Shown piece after piece: positions 24,998 through 34,519 of a stretch of 64,000 nucleotides of DNA. The notes below the pieces were generated by a model. That model saw only the letters and a list, made by a program, of their open reading frames with translations, was not told the origin of the DNA and did not search any database. The translations under genes were made by a program, and so were the position numbers. Location: positions 53,833 through 117,832 of the forward strand of contig JADJOG010000006.1 of NCBI GenBank assembly GCA_016713865.1, read 5' to 3'. This DNA comes from Flavobacteriales bacterium. Its GTDB lineage: Bacteria; Bacteroidota; Bacteroidia; Flavobacteriales_F; PHOS-HE28. Each line of letters opens with the position of its first letter. The stretch's first letter is position 1.

Positions 24998-27752
24998 GTT
25001 CCTCCTCTTTGCTTAGCCCGATTTTCCTCAGAATCCCCCCACCCCCGGCCCCAGCCGCAACACCCTGATTCAAGTGCGCCGCCAGCGCTGCCTCATTCGG
25101 GATGAGCACGCGCCGCGCCTTGCTGCCCTCGAAGGCGCCGAGGATTCCGGCGCTCTCCAGTTGGTCCACGATGCGGCCTGCGCGGTTGTAGCCGAGCTTC
25201 AGTTTGCGCTGGATCAGCGAAGTGCTGCCTTGCTGCGTTTGCACCACCAGGCGCGCGGCTTCCTCGAACATGCTGTCGCGGTCGCCGTCGTCCAGATCGC
25301 CGCCGCCTTCGCCTTCCTCCATCGGAGGCTCGGGTAGGAGCAGGGCATCGGGGTAGCCGCGCTGGTTGCCGATGAAGGCCGTGATCTCGTCCACCTCGGG
25401 CGTATCCACGAAGGCGCACTGGATGCGGATCAGATCGTTGCCGGTGCTCAGCAGCATGTCGCCGCGACCGATCAATTGATCGGCGCCGCCGGCATCGAGG
25501 ATGGTGCGGCTATCGATCTTGCTGGTCACCCGGAAGGCGATGCGGGCCGGGAAGTTGGCCTTAATGGTGCCGGTGATGATGTTCACGCTGGGGCGCTGCG
25601 TGGCGATGATGAGGTGGATGCCGATGGCGCGTGCGAGCTGTGCCAGGCGGGCGATGGGCGTTTCCACTTCACGGCCCGCTGTCATGATCAGGTCGGCGAA
25701 CTCATCCACCACCAGCACGATGTAGGGGAGGAAGCGGTGGCCGTTCTCCGGGTTCAGGCGGCGGCTGATGAACTTGGCGTTGTACTCCTTGATGTTGCGC
25801 ACCTGCGCATCCTTCAGGAGTTCGTAGCGGTCATCCATCTCGATGCACAGGCTGTTGAGCGTGGCCACCACCTTCTTCGTGTCGGTGATGATGGCCTCGC
25901 CGTCGCCGGGCAGCTTCGCGAGGAAGTGGCGCTCGATCTTGTTGAAGAGCGTGAGTTCCACCTTCTTCGGATCCACGAGCACGAACTTGATCTGGCTCGG
26001 GTGCTTCTTGTAGAGCAGCGAGACGAGGATCGCATTCAAGCCCACCGACTTGCCCTGACCCGTTGCACCGGCCATGAGCAAGTGCGGCATCTTGGCGAGG
26101 TCCGTCACGAAGGTCTCGTTGCTGATGGTCTTGCCCAGTACGATGGGCAGGTCGGCCGTGCTGTTCTGGAATTTCTCGCTGGCCACCACGGCGCGCATGC
26201 CCACCACTTGCGGCTTGCTGTTGGGCACTTCGATGCCGATGGTGCCTTTGCCGGGGATCGGCGCGATGATGCGGATGCCCAAGGCGGCGAGGCTGAGCGC
26301 GATGTCGTCTTCGAGGTTCTTGATCTTGCTGATGCGCACGCCCGCCTCCGGCACGATCTCGTACAGCGTAACGGTGGGACCGATCGTCGCTTTGATCTTC
26401 GCGATGGCGATGTTGTAGTGACCCAGCGTTTGCACGATGCGGTCCTTGTTCATCTCCAGCTCTTCCTTCGTCACGGTGATCTCGCCCGTGCCGTGATCCA
26501 CCAGCAGGTCGAGTGGGGGAGGCTCGTAGCTGCTCAGGTCCAGCTTCGGGTCGTACTCGCCGAACTCCTGCAGCTTGGCTTCGATCTGCTCTTCGGTGAG
26601 CACGGCCTCGTCGGTCTTCGCCGTCACGCTCATGCCGTTGAGGTCGCCGTTCAGGTCCTCCGCGCTGCTGATTACCGGCGAGAGCACCGGCTCCACCACT
26701 TCCATCGGCGTGGTCTCCAATTCGAGCTCGTTCGTTGGCTCCGTCATCGCGAGGCCATCGGCCGAAGCGATCTCTTCACCCTCGACGTCCATCTCGAGCC
26801 CACCTGTCATCGCGAGGCCCCCGGCCGACGCGATCTCGTTAGGCTCTACGTCCAACTCAAGCCCTGCACCCGCAACCACACTCTCCTCCGCATACCCGCT
26901 ATCCTTCCATTCCTCCTTCATCCGCACACCGGAGTTCATCGTAGTTGCTTCAGGCACTTCCTCTTCCACTTCCTTCTTCGCGAACAGCGCATTCAGCCAA
27001 CCGAAGTTCAGGTTGAAGCTGAACACCGCGAAGGCAGCCGCCGAGAACACGAGCAGCGCGCCCGCGCCGAATTCGCCGAGCAGGGTGGTCAGGTGCTTGG
27101 TGGTTACCACGCCTACGCCGCCGCCGAGGAAACTGTATTCGCCGCGGAAGAAGAAGCCGAAGAGCGCGGGTACCCAGAAGAGCGCCATGGCGGTCCAGCC
27201 CAAGGTGCGGCGCGTGGGCAGCAGCCAGGTGCCCAGCAGGATGCGGATGCCTGCGAGGAAGCTCCACATCGGGAAGGCGAAGGCCGCCAGCCCGAACCAC
27301 AGGTGGATGAAGCGGTGCGCGCAGATGGCGCCGAGCTTGCCCAGCCAATTCTCCGCGCGGATGTCGGTGCGGAGGATCTCCCACCAGCCACGGCTCATCA
27401 GGTCCTGATCAACGCGCCAGGTGAACAGGAAGCTCACGAATGCGGTGAGCAGGAAGAGGCTGCCCAAGGTGAGCAGCATGCCGAAGAGCTTGTGCGTGCG
27501 GTCGTCGGAGACGAAGGCGCGGAATCGGCTCAGCACGCTGGGGCTCTTCTCAGCCGCAGGCTTCTTGGCGCGACGCTTCTTCGGCTCAGCGGCCTCGATG
27601 GTCTCCTCTTCGGGTGCCTCTTCGCGGAGGCGGTTGCGTTTCTCGGTTGCCAAGGTGGAAATACGGGCTTCGCTCGCACATGCGAGGCGATGCGTCGAAG
27701 GTCCGTTGGTGCCTTGGGGGAACGCTTCGGCCCCAGGCGGTAGTATCAACAA
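24990..27752 (-). CDS. ftsK: DNA translocase FtsK
   Basis: FtsK couples cell division to chromosome segregation by pumping DNA at the septum. The N-terminal region has four to five membrane helices (LFGMLLTLGSLFLLTAFVSFLF; FIHLWFGLAAFAFPMWSFLAGIRILLG; ALLVFSAAAFAVFSF). A low-complexity acidic linker follows, then the RecA-like motor with Walker A in AGATGQGKSVGLN and Walker B in IVLVVDEFADLIM, and a C-terminal winged-helix gamma domain (LIQRKLKLGYNRAGRIVDQLE). No ATG opens the frame; TTG at 27653 (before ATEKRNRLREE) or TTG at 27752 are candidates. The linker contains two in-frame copies of a palindromic repeat. Confidence 0.96.
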   Translation of the reverse strand: MLILPPGAEAFPQGTNGPSTHRLACASEARISTLATEKRNRLREEAPEEETIEAAEPKKRRAKKPAAEKSPSVLSRFRAFVSDDRTHKLFGMLLTLGSLFLLTAFVSFLFTWRVDQDLMSRGWWEILRTDIRAENWLGKLGAICAHRFIHLWFGLAAFAFPMWSFLAGIRILLGTWLLPTRRTLGWTAMALFWVPALFGFFFRGEYSFLGGGVGVVTTKHLTTLLGEFGAGALLVFSAAAFAVFSFNLNFGWLNALFAKKEVEEEVPEATTMNSGVRMKEEWKDSGYAEESVVAGAGLELDVEPNEIASAGGLAMTGGLEMDVEGEEIASADGLAMTEPTNELELETTPMEVVEPVLSPVISSAEDLNGDLNGMSVTAKTDEAVLTEEQIEAKLQEFGEYDPKLDLSSYEPPPLDLLVDHGTGEITVTKEELEMNKDRIVQTLGHYNIAIAKIKATIGPTVTLYEIVPEAGVRISKIKNLEDDIALSLAALGIRIIAPIPGKGTIGIEVPNSKPQVVGMRAVVASEKFQNSTADLPIVLGKTISNETFVTDLAKMPHLLMAGATGQGKSVGLNAILVSLLYKKHPSQIKFVLVDPKKVELTLFNKIERHFLAKLPGDGEAIITDTKKVVATLNSLCIEMDDRYELLKDAQVRNIKEYNAKFISRRLNPENGHRFLPYIVLVVDEFADLIMTAGREVETPIARLAQLARAIGIHLIIATQRPSVNIITGTIKANFPARIAFRVTSKIDSRTILDAGGADQLIGRGDMLLSTGNDLIRIQCAFVDTPEVDEITAFIGNQRGYPDALLLPEPPMEEGEGGGDLDDGDRDSMFEEAARLVVQTQQGSTSLIQRKLKLGYNRAGRIVDQLESAGILGAFEGSKARRVLIPNEAALAAHLNQGVAAGAGGGGILRKIGLSKEEEHG
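26741..26840. repeat. Two REP-like palindromic repeats inside the ftsK linker
   Basis: Copies at 26741-26777 and 26804-26840 share TCATCGCGAGGCC...CGGCCGA.GCGATCTC, an imperfect palindrome resembling the REP-like TCATTGCGAGGAGCGAAGCGA repeats scattered in many bacterial genomes. In FtsK they are translated as the repeated peptide EIASAxGLAMT. The two units are 63 bases apart, so the reading frame is kept. Confidence 0.6.
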
Positions 27753-27868
27753 AGGCAGGTTGATTCTTCGCTAAGCGCTGGCTTCAGCACTGCGCAACCG
27801 GTGGAGGATCAAAACGTGCGAGTGGAAGTGTAGGGCCTTAGCCGATTGCAGCGGCCAAATGAGGGGCG

Positions 27869-29362
27869 TCACCTGAACACGGTGACGTGCCCGGTCTTCG
27901 TGATCTCGTTGGTGGGCTGGCACGGGTCGCGCATCCGCATCGTGTACGGATACACGCCCATGGGCATGTCGGTGCCGTCCCATTGCTCCAGCGGGTTGGT
28001 CGATTGCCACTGCAGGATTCCCCAGCGGTCGTACACCTTCAGTTCGAAGCCTGTTTCCGGTATCTCCACACGGTCAGGCCAACGGTCATTGATCCCATCG
28101 TCGTTCGGAGTGAAGGCATTGGCCAAGAAGAGCACGGGCTCGGTGCGCACATCAACGGTCAAGGCCAGCGTATCGTCGCAACGGTTGGGCTGCGTGGTGT
28201 ACAGCGTGAAGTCGTAGATATCGTAGCGGCCGAAATCCCACCGGAGGAAGCCGGAGCAATCATTGGTCACAAGCGAATCGCCAATGAAGAATGCGCAGCT
28301 ATCGCTGTTGCTGCTGAGCACGATATTGACCACCGGCGAGCAGGGGATCTGCGCCACGGAGAAGATTGCCGGTTTCTGCGGACGGATGAAGATGCTGTCC
28401 TGTTCTGCGGCATTTCCGCAGCCGAAGGCATCGAACGCCTGAAGCGATACCGGTTGCCAGAGCCCTTCGGGGAATACAGCGATGGGCGTGGTAAGGTTGC
28501 TGAATCCGGAGCTTCCCCAGCGCCAAACGAGTGAATCGCCATTCGTGGCCAAGGTGTTCATGACCACCTGCACATTCATGCAGGCACTATCCGGAATCGC
28601 CATCACGGCAAAAGGCGCGGGCAGTTCAGTCACATCGAAGGTATCGGTATCGACGCAGCCGGTGGTCGTGTTGGTGGCGGTGAGCGTGATGGTGCCCGAG
28701 AAGCCCGGCTGCACCTGGAAGCTTGGGCCGTTCTGCGGAGGATCCCAGACCAGGAGATCCGGAGTGAAGTCCCAATCGAATGTCGGTTGAATCAACGGCG
28801 GATCACTGGGGCAGTAGGTGCTTTGCCCGCCGAGCGTGATGCCCGGTTCGCCAATACTGGCTGTGACAATGGAGGGGCAGGGTGGTGGTCCGCCGAGCAC
28901 GATCGCGGAGTAGTCGCCGAAGCTCAGGCCAGTTAGCGTCGCGCTCGTGTTGCCGGGATCATGCGCCCAAGTCCAGGTGTAAGGTCCAGGGTCCACCGTG
29001 AATGTGATGCTTCCATCGTTGGTGCCAGTGCAGGTCGGCAATGTCACGCTCATGGTGCCAAGCGGCGCTACGAAAGGCTCTATGAGCAAAGTGTCCAGTA
29101 CCGATTCGCAGTTGCCACCATCATCAACCAGCACGGAGTAAAAACCCGGACTGAGGCCGAAAGCCGAGTTGGTGGTCAATGCGGCATCATGCGACCAAGT
29201 GTAATTGTAGGGGCCGCCACTGATCGGAACAACCACAATGGCGCCGTCGTCAGCACCGGGGCAAGTGATGGCCGAGACATTGAAGGCCACATCGCAAGGC
29301 GGCAACTGGGCATGTGCTCGCAAGAAGCAGGTGACCAACGCGATAGCGCAGATGAGCCTCAT
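27869..29362 (-). CDS. Secreted protein with T9SS type B (gliding-motility-associated) C-terminus
   Basis: About 497 residues, starting at ATG 29362 (MRLICAIALVTCFLRAHAQ, a signal peptide) rather than the ORF start at 29500. The body consists of SprB-like repeats of about 90 residues with the pattern CPGADDGAIVV ... YNYTWSHD ... GLSPGFYSVLVDDGGNC and CTGTNDGSITF ... YTWTWAHD ... GLSFGDYSAIV, then Ig-like units. The end, ANAFTPNDDGINDRW ... ELKVYDRWGILQWQ ... WDGTDMPMGVYPYTMRMRDP, is a type B sorting domain. SprB-like repeats occur in gliding adhesins, so surface display and adhesion are likely. Confidence 0.88.
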   Translation of the reverse strand: MRLICAIALVTCFLRAHAQLPPCDVAFNVSAITCPGADDGAIVVVPISGGPYNYTWSHDAALTTNSAFGLSPGFYSVLVDDGGNCESVLDTLLIEPFVAPLGTMSVTLPTCTGTNDGSITFTVDPGPYTWTWAHDPGNTSATLTGLSFGDYSAIVLGGPPPCPSIVTASIGEPGITLGGQSTYCPSDPPLIQPTFDWDFTPDLLVWDPPQNGPSFQVQPGFSGTITLTATNTTTGCVDTDTFDVTELPAPFAVMAIPDSACMNVQVVMNTLATNGDSLVWRWGSSGFSNLTTPIAVFPEGLWQPVSLQAFDAFGCGNAAEQDSIFIRPQKPAIFSVAQIPCSPVVNIVLSSNSDSCAFFIGDSLVTNDCSGFLRWDFGRYDIYDFTLYTTQPNRCDDTLALTVDVRTEPVLFLANAFTPNDDGINDRWPDRVEIPETGFELKVYDRWGILQWQSTNPLEQWDGTDMPMGVYPYTMRMRDPCQPTNEITKTGHVTVFR

Positions 29363-29735
29363 GATTGACAAGGTGATTCTTGTGCGATGCGGAGTGGTGC
29401 CCCGAACAGTATCCGGGCGGTCCGAACCGGGATTTGGAGTGCAGCAACCTTCAGCGAGAAGCCCTGGGTCATGCTCATTCGGAATGGCTCGTGCATCCAT
29501 TTGCTCTTTGCGTTCTCAAGTCCAAGACGCACGTTCCAGGGGAAAAGTCCATCGGCATCCATGGCCAAAGTGCTTTTCACAGGAGCGCCCCACAAGGATA
29601 AGGTTGCCGAGCCTAAAGGGCTATGCGGCGCTTCCAACCGGGTTGAATAGGCGATAGCGCTGCGTGTCATGGTTTCGGAAAGGTCGGCGAAGATCGTCAA
29701 ATGGCTACGACCAACGCACGGCATAGGGGCGTGGT
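29363..29735. other. Intergenic stretch, no confident gene
   Basis: Between the leftward type B cargo gene and the beta-CASP gene. A minus-strand frame (29359-29739, containing LGSATLSLWGAPVKSTLAMD) stays open across it but overlaps the start of the neighbouring cargo gene and has no recognisable domain, start context or homology. The cargo gene's promoter should lie here; no clear TAnnTTTG box was found. Confidence 0.3.
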
Positions 29736-31057
29736 TCACAGGAGTTCGAATACCTCGTGGCGTCGAGGAACGACCACCTCGGCGAATCCGCGCTCGACAC
29801 AGGCTTTCTTGAGCGCATCCAATGCAGGGTCGATCCCATGGACCAAGAACAGGCGCTTCACCCCGGAAGCATCGAATCCGCCGAGGTAGCGAAGCAATTC
29901 CTGCTGGTCGGCATGTGCGCTGAAGAACCCCATGCGCCTGATGCTGGCCCTGACCGGTACGCGCTCGCCCAGAATCTTCACCGTTTCAGCGCCATCCAGC
30001 AATTCGGCGCCCAGCGTGCCGGGGGCGCAGAAGCCCACGGCAAGCACCCCATTCGCAGGGTCGGGCAAGCTGTGGAGCAAGTGGTGACGCACCCTTCCGG
30101 CCTCCATCATGCCACTGGCCGCAATGATGATGCACGGCCTTTTTTGCCCATTCAGCTGCTTGCTCCGGTCTGCACTGCGCACGAATTCGGTTCCGGGAAA
30201 ACTGAAGAGATCCGGATCATGATCCAGTTCAGCCCTTACCTCGGGCCGGAGCAAATGGGCGTAACGGCGGCTTATATCCGTAGCACTGATGGCTAATGGA
30301 CTATCGATGAATACCGGGATGCGCGGCAGCCGACCGGAATTGCTCAGGCCGTTTAGGGCATAGAGCACCTCTTGTGTCTTTCCGATGCTGAAGGCCGGGA
30401 TGATCAATCGCCCGCCATTCTCCACGCAAACCTCGCGGACATGCCCGAGCAGTTCGTCTTCGGCTGTTTCCAGCGGGGCATGCAGCCGGTCGCCGTAGGT
30501 GCTCTCGCAGATCACGTACTCGGCGTCGGGCGGTCGATGCGGCGTATTCAGTAAGCGGCCAACGTAGCGGCCCACATCGCCGGTGAAGCAGAGCCGCACC
30601 ATGCGCTTCGCCATCGTCGAGGTTGAGTGCACGGCCGCGCTGCCTAGATATGCCCAGCATCGGTGAACCTCAGGCTGATTCCCTCGGCGATCTCACCCAC
30701 TTCATCGTAGTCCAGCGTCTGGAAGAGTTCCATGGCCGGGCGCACATCGTCAACGGTGTAAAGCTGCCCATCTGGTGCATGTGATTGGCCCCGTAGTGCT
30801 GCACGTTTGGCGTCGTATGCGTAATCGTACTCCTGAATCCGAGCGCTGTCTTCCAGCATGATAGCGCACAGGTCGCGTGTGGCCGGGGTGCACCAGATGG
30901 TGCCTTTGAAGCCCTCTTTCACCAACCGGGGCAGCAAACCGCTGTGGTCGATATGCGCATGGCTGAGCACCACCGTATCGATGCTTCGCGGATCGAACCC
31001 GAAACTGCGGTTGGGGTCTTTCCCGCCGCTGTTGCTCAGGGCCTCACCTTGGAACAT
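29736..31057 (-). CDS. Metallo-beta-lactamase/beta-CASP RNA-processing nuclease, frameshifted and N-terminally short
   Basis: The two frames 30644-31057 and 29736-30632 make one beta-CASP nuclease of the Ysh1/CPSF-like group. Metal motifs are LSHAHIDHSG, DAGHI(LGS) and CFTGDVG; the beta-CASP part carries CESTYGDR, IPAFSIGKTQEVLY, DSPLA, and the final FFSAHADQQELLRYL and FLVHG. One missing C near 30647 (ATCTAGG for ATCCTAGG) causes the break inside the DAGHILGS motif. The start is also unusual: in frame, LDCGMFQG is the family's second strand, and about 35 expected residues before it are absent, replaced by the end of the next gene (31066-31851). This family processes RNA or tRNA ends; the exact substrate is unknown. 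Confidence 0.85.
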
Positions 31058-31065
31058 GCCGCAAT

Positions 31066-31851
31066 CTAGATATCCAGATAAGGCCGCAAGCCGAGCGGGG
31101 CTTTCTTGTTCAGGTCAGCAGGTATCACGAGGATCACCTTGTCGGACCAGCGCGCCAAGCGATAGGCCTTCAGCTTCTTCAACTGCTTCAATCGCGGATA
31201 GCGCTTCTCGAAGCTGTCGATGCCATCGGGCCAGTTGCGCTCATGGCTGCGGAAGGCCACGGCCTCGATCTCTGCTTTGCTCAGCCCTTGCTTGTCCAAG
31301 GCCTCCATGGCTTCTGGGACATCGGCCAGATCGTACGTGGCGTAAACGCCATCGGGCTTCAGGATCTGCGCGCGACGCAGGTTGCGCCATGATGGACCTT
31401 TGCTTGGTGGGTCCTTTGCTACCGTCTCATCAATGATGGTGAAGCCTGCAGGCCGCATCACGAGAAAGAAATCCGAAGAGGCTCGGAGGTCTTCAGGCAT
31501 ATGCCTGTTCGCGCTTGCCGGAATGGCGATGATCGCCAGCGGACCTTCTTCCGTGGAATATGAGCACAAGAGGCTTGCGGCGTAATTCATGATGGCGCCG
31601 CGATTGGCCATACGGGATTCTTCGGTGCGGAGCCCTGGAGGCCAGAGCATCGGGTCGCTCATTTTCACCGCGTCCTGAATGATGTTTCCGCTGAGGCCCG
31701 CGGCCTGCATGCCGGCCTGCGCTGCTGGATCGCGCCCCAGATCAGGCTGCAGCACGATCGCGCTCGGGTCGTTGATGCGCGCTGGGCTTTGCGCGAAGAG
31801 GGCCTGCGCTAAGCAGAAGGCCAGCAGGATCGGTATGGTGCGGAATTTCAT
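31066..31851 (-). CDS. Secreted protein, unknown function
   Basis: About 261 residues starting at ATG 31851 with MKFRTIPILLAFCLAQALFAQ, a clear signal peptide (the reading frame continues upstream to 31896). The mature part has GRDPAAQAGMQAAGLSGNII, LLCSYSTEEGPLAIIAIPAS and a C-terminal EAMEALDKQGLSKAEIEAVAFRSHE region rich in Lys and Arg. I do not recognise a domain. Its final codons RPYLDI abut the N-terminally incomplete beta-CASP gene, and its own C-terminus might therefore be artificial. Confidence 0.6.
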   Translation of the reverse strand: MKFRTIPILLAFCLAQALFAQSPARINDPSAIVLQPDLGRDPAAQAGMQAAGLSGNIIQDAVKMSDPMLWPPGLRTEESRMANRGAIMNYAASLLCSYSTEEGPLAIIAIPASANRHMPEDLRASSDFFLVMRPAGFTIIDETVAKDPPSKGPSWRNLRRAQILKPDGVYATYDLADVPEAMEALDKQGLSKAEIEAVAFRSHERNWPDGIDSFEKRYPRLKQLKKLKAYRLARWSDKVILVIPADLNKKAPLGLRPYLDI

Positions 31852-31955
31852 CGGGCTTCGTGATACGGCCGTTTCGGGCAAAAGGTAACGCTGCATATTG
31901 GGGCCTCCCGACGCATGCTTGCTGAACCTTTCTCACCTTCGCCCTGTTCATCGGC

Positions 31956-32537
31956 ATGCATCACATGAACACCATGCTCCTGATTTCCATCCTCGGCTTG
32001 TTCGGTTGCTACCGGCAAGTAAAGTCGCCTGATAACCCAATGGCTCGTGCCGCTGCGGTGTCGTTCCATTCGCTTTCGGCGCGCGATATCCACGGCAATC
32101 CATTCAGCTTCGAACAGCTGAGGGGGAAGAAGGTGCTCGTGGTGAATACGGCCAGCGAATGCGGCTACACGCCTCAATACAAGCAGCTGCAAGAATTGCA
32201 TGAGGCATACGCAGCTAAGGGCTTGGTGGTCATTGGCTTTCCGTGCAATCAATTCGGTGGTCAAGAGCCTGGCTCAAGCACCCAGATCGAATCGTTCTGC
32301 CAGAAGAATTATGGCGTCACCTTCCTCCTGATGGATAAGGTGGAGGTGAAGGGAGCGGGACAGCATCCGGTGTACGCGTGGCTCACGCAGATTGGTCAGA
32401 ACGGCGCGATGGATGCCGAGGTGAAATGGAACTTCCACAAGTTCCTGGTCGATGGTGATGGTCACCTGGCCATGAGCTTGGGTAGCGGCGTTTCACCTTT
32501 GGATGAGCGCATCCTGAAATGGGTGGAAGCCGAATGA
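31956..32537 (+). CDS. Glutathione peroxidase family protein, putative lipoprotein
   Basis: A 193-residue thiol peroxidase that reduces hydroperoxides. The catalytic tetrad is visible: Cys69 in NTASECGYTPQY, Gln in GFPCNQFGGQEP, and Trp and Asn in VKWNFHKFL. MLLISILGLFGC is a lipoprotein signal with a lipobox, so the enzyme probably faces the periplasm. Most bacterial members use thioredoxin rather than glutathione. It is followed by bshB1 with a four-base overlap, linking it to bacillithiol metabolism. Confidence 0.93.
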   Translation: MHHMNTMLLISILGLFGCYRQVKSPDNPMARAAAVSFHSLSARDIHGNPFSFEQLRGKKVLVVNTASECGYTPQYKQLQELHEAYAAKGLVVIGFPCNQFGGQEPGSSTQIESFCQKNYGVTFLLMDKVEVKGAGQHPVYAWLTQIGQNGAMDAEVKWNFHKFLVDGDGHLAMSLGSGVSPLDERILKWVEAE

Positions 32538-33256
32538 GCGAGACGGTCGACCTGCTTTGCATAACGGCGCATCCGGATGATGTGGAGATCTCAATGGCGG
32601 GGACTGTATTCGTGCATGCCGCTTTGGGCCATGCCATCGGCTTGGTCGATCTAACAGGTGGCGAACTCGGAACGCGAGGCACACCGGAATTGCGCCGGGA
32701 AGAAGCCGAGGCTGCTCGTTTGGTGCTCGGGGCCCGTTTCCGGTACCAGCTTGGCTTGCCTGATGGTTTCATTCGGGCGGATCAAGAGAGCCTGCTGAAG
32801 GTGGTATCGGCCATCAGGCGTCATAAGCCGAAGGTGGTGCTCACCAATGCCATCCGCGACCGTCATCCTGATCATGGCCGGGCGGCGCAGCTCGTTGCGG
32901 AAGCCGCCTTCCTGAGCGGTTTGCGGCGTATCGAGACGTTTCATCAGGGCGAGCTCCAGGAGCCTTGGAGGCCTGCAACCGTCCTGCATGCTGTTCAGGA
33001 TAGATGGATCGACCCCGATCTGGTCTTCGACATAACACCGCACTGGGAAAAGAAGATGGCAGCCTTGCGCTGCTTCCGGTCGCAGTTCCATGATCCCGCG
33101 AGTAACGAGCCTGAGAGCCCGATCGCACGCGCCGATTTCCTTCCATTCCTCGAGGGCCGATCCCGCGAGATGGGCCGCTTGATCATGGTCAGCTACGGCG
33201 AAGGATTCACCACCGCGCGTCCGGCTGGAATAGCGGATGCCACCTTGCTCATCTGA
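32534..33256 (+). CDS. bshB1: Bacillithiol biosynthesis deacetylase BshB1
   Basis: BshB1 deacetylates GlcNAc-malate in bacillithiol synthesis. The 240 residues start at ATG 32534, overlapping the glutathione peroxidase stop by four bases. The PIG-L zinc site is AHPDDVE (His13, Asp16) plus RDRHPDHGRA; GELGTRGTPELRREEA and the C-terminal EGRSREMG and SYGEGFTT are BshB1 hallmarks. The gene shares an operon with a thiol peroxidase, and a bacillithiol-system protein YtxJ is encoded at 59093-59449, so the cell probably makes bacillithiol. Confidence 0.94.
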   Translation: MSETVDLLCITAHPDDVEISMAGTVFVHAALGHAIGLVDLTGGELGTRGTPELRREEAEAARLVLGARFRYQLGLPDGFIRADQESLLKVVSAIRRHKPKVVLTNAIRDRHPDHGRAAQLVAEAAFLSGLRRIETFHQGELQEPWRPATVLHAVQDRWIDPDLVFDITPHWEKKMAALRCFRSQFHDPASNEPESPIARADFLPFLEGRSREMGRLIMVSYGEGFTTARPAGIADATLLI

Positions 33257-33262
33257 AGTGGA

Positions 33263-34519
33263 TCAATGGCCGGTGAACCGGCGCCAGATCACACGGAACT
33301 GTTCCGCGTCACCTGCGTTCGGCAGGTAATCGAGCAATCGGGCTCCTGTAAGCCTACTGAACACGATAGCCTGGTAGAACACCGACACCGTGAAAGCCAA
33401 GCTCGCAGTGAGCGCGGCGCCAAGGGCTCCGTTGGATGGGATCAAAAGGAAGCCAACGACGATAGTGACCACTAGGCCGAGCCCCGAAGCGATGGTGTTG
33501 TGCATCACGCGCCCGCTGCCGCTGAAGAAATGGCTCAGCGCCTGCGATGCAGCCATGGCCAATAGACCGGGTAGAAGAATGGCCACCAAACGCCTGATGC
33601 CTTTCGCCTCGGCACCGAAAACCAATTGGTAAACCGATCCGGGAAGAGCAATCAAGAACGCTGCCGCCATGGCTGCCATGAAGACCGAGATCTTCAGAAC
33701 GGCAAGCGTGGTGTCGCGCTGGCGGTCGCGCTCGGCCATATTGCTCACCTTGGCGTAGAGCACGGTGCCAAGGCTTTTTGGAACGAGCCAAGAACTCTCT
33801 GACAGTTGCGATGTGATGGACCAGAGGCCGAGCGCTCCTGCGCCTTGGAAGCGGTCGATGAGGTAATACGACAGGCGGTAGTTGAGCAATTGCAGGCCAT
33901 TGGCCGCTTGCGCTGGCAGGCCTTGGCGGAACAAAGCCCTGGCAGCAGCAATGGCATCCGAGGCGCTTGCCCGCTGCCCCGCGAGCAGGAGGAATGCCAT
34001 GGTCGCCGTGGATCCTTGCGCAATGCCGAACGCAAGGGCGTAGTCGGAGAGGCCGGCTCCTTGATGACGCGAAAGCAGGACGAAACTCGAGAGCATGACC
34101 CCTGCGCGCATCACCTGCAGGCCGTTGTGCTGCGCGTAGCGCTCGCGTCCCAACAACAGGGTGAGGTGGATGGTGGCGAGCGATTCGATGAAGGCCAGAA
34201 CGCACGCAAAGCCGGCGTATCCTTCCGGTGCGAGATGCAGCACCTGAACGATGGGGTAGCACGCGAGGCACGCAAGCGCGGACCATGTGCACGCGATCCA
34301 GCGCAGGGTCCGGGTTCCATGGCGCGGCTCCAGATAGACCAGAGCGCCGCCACCCACCACATTGCATGCGAGCATGATCATGGTGATCGCGAGCAACAGA
34401 AGGCTCATTCGGCCGACTGATTCGAGGCCGAGCAAGTGAGCTGCCAGCGCCACCAGAAGGAGGTTGCTTGCTGCTATGACCACTCGTGTGGCCACGGTGC
34501 CGATCATGGGCCGCATCAT
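33263..34519 (-). CDS. Polysaccharide flippase (Wzx/MATE-like)
   Basis: A 418-residue protein with about twelve predicted membrane helices and the flippase N-terminal pattern ATRVVIAASNLLLVALAAHLLGLESVGRMSLLLLAITM. Other conserved parts are GLWSITSQLSESSWLVPKSLGTVLYAKVS and AALTASLAFTVSVFYQAIVFSR. Such proteins move lipid-linked oligosaccharides across the inner membrane. It is the last gene of a leftward operon with a GINT1-like protein and a glycosyltransferase; starts and stops overlap by four bases, so they are translated together. Confidence 0.85.
   Translation of the reverse strand: MMRPMIGTVATRVVIAASNLLLVALAAHLLGLESVGRMSLLLLAITMIMLACNVVGGGALVYLEPRHGTRTLRWIACTWSALACLACYPIVQVLHLAPEGYAGFACVLAFIESLATIHLTLLLGRERYAQHNGLQVMRAGVMLSSFVLLSRHQGAGLSDYALAFGIAQGSTATMAFLLLAGQRASASDAIAAARALFRQGLPAQAANGLQLLNYRLSYYLIDRFQGAGALGLWSITSQLSESSWLVPKSLGTVLYAKVSNMAERDRQRDTTLAVLKISVFMAAMAAAFLIALPGSVYQLVFGAEAKGIRRLVAILLPGLLAMAASQALSHFFSGSGRVMHNTIASGLGLVVTIVVGFLLIPSNGALGAALTASLAFTVSVFYQAIVFSRLTGARLLDYLPNAGDAEQFRVIWRRFTGH

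Noticed and set aside
25476..27743. A 755-codon plus-strand open frame opposite ftsK
   Set aside because: It mirrors the ftsK codons in GC-rich DNA, is rich in His, Arg, Ala and Gly and has no domain.
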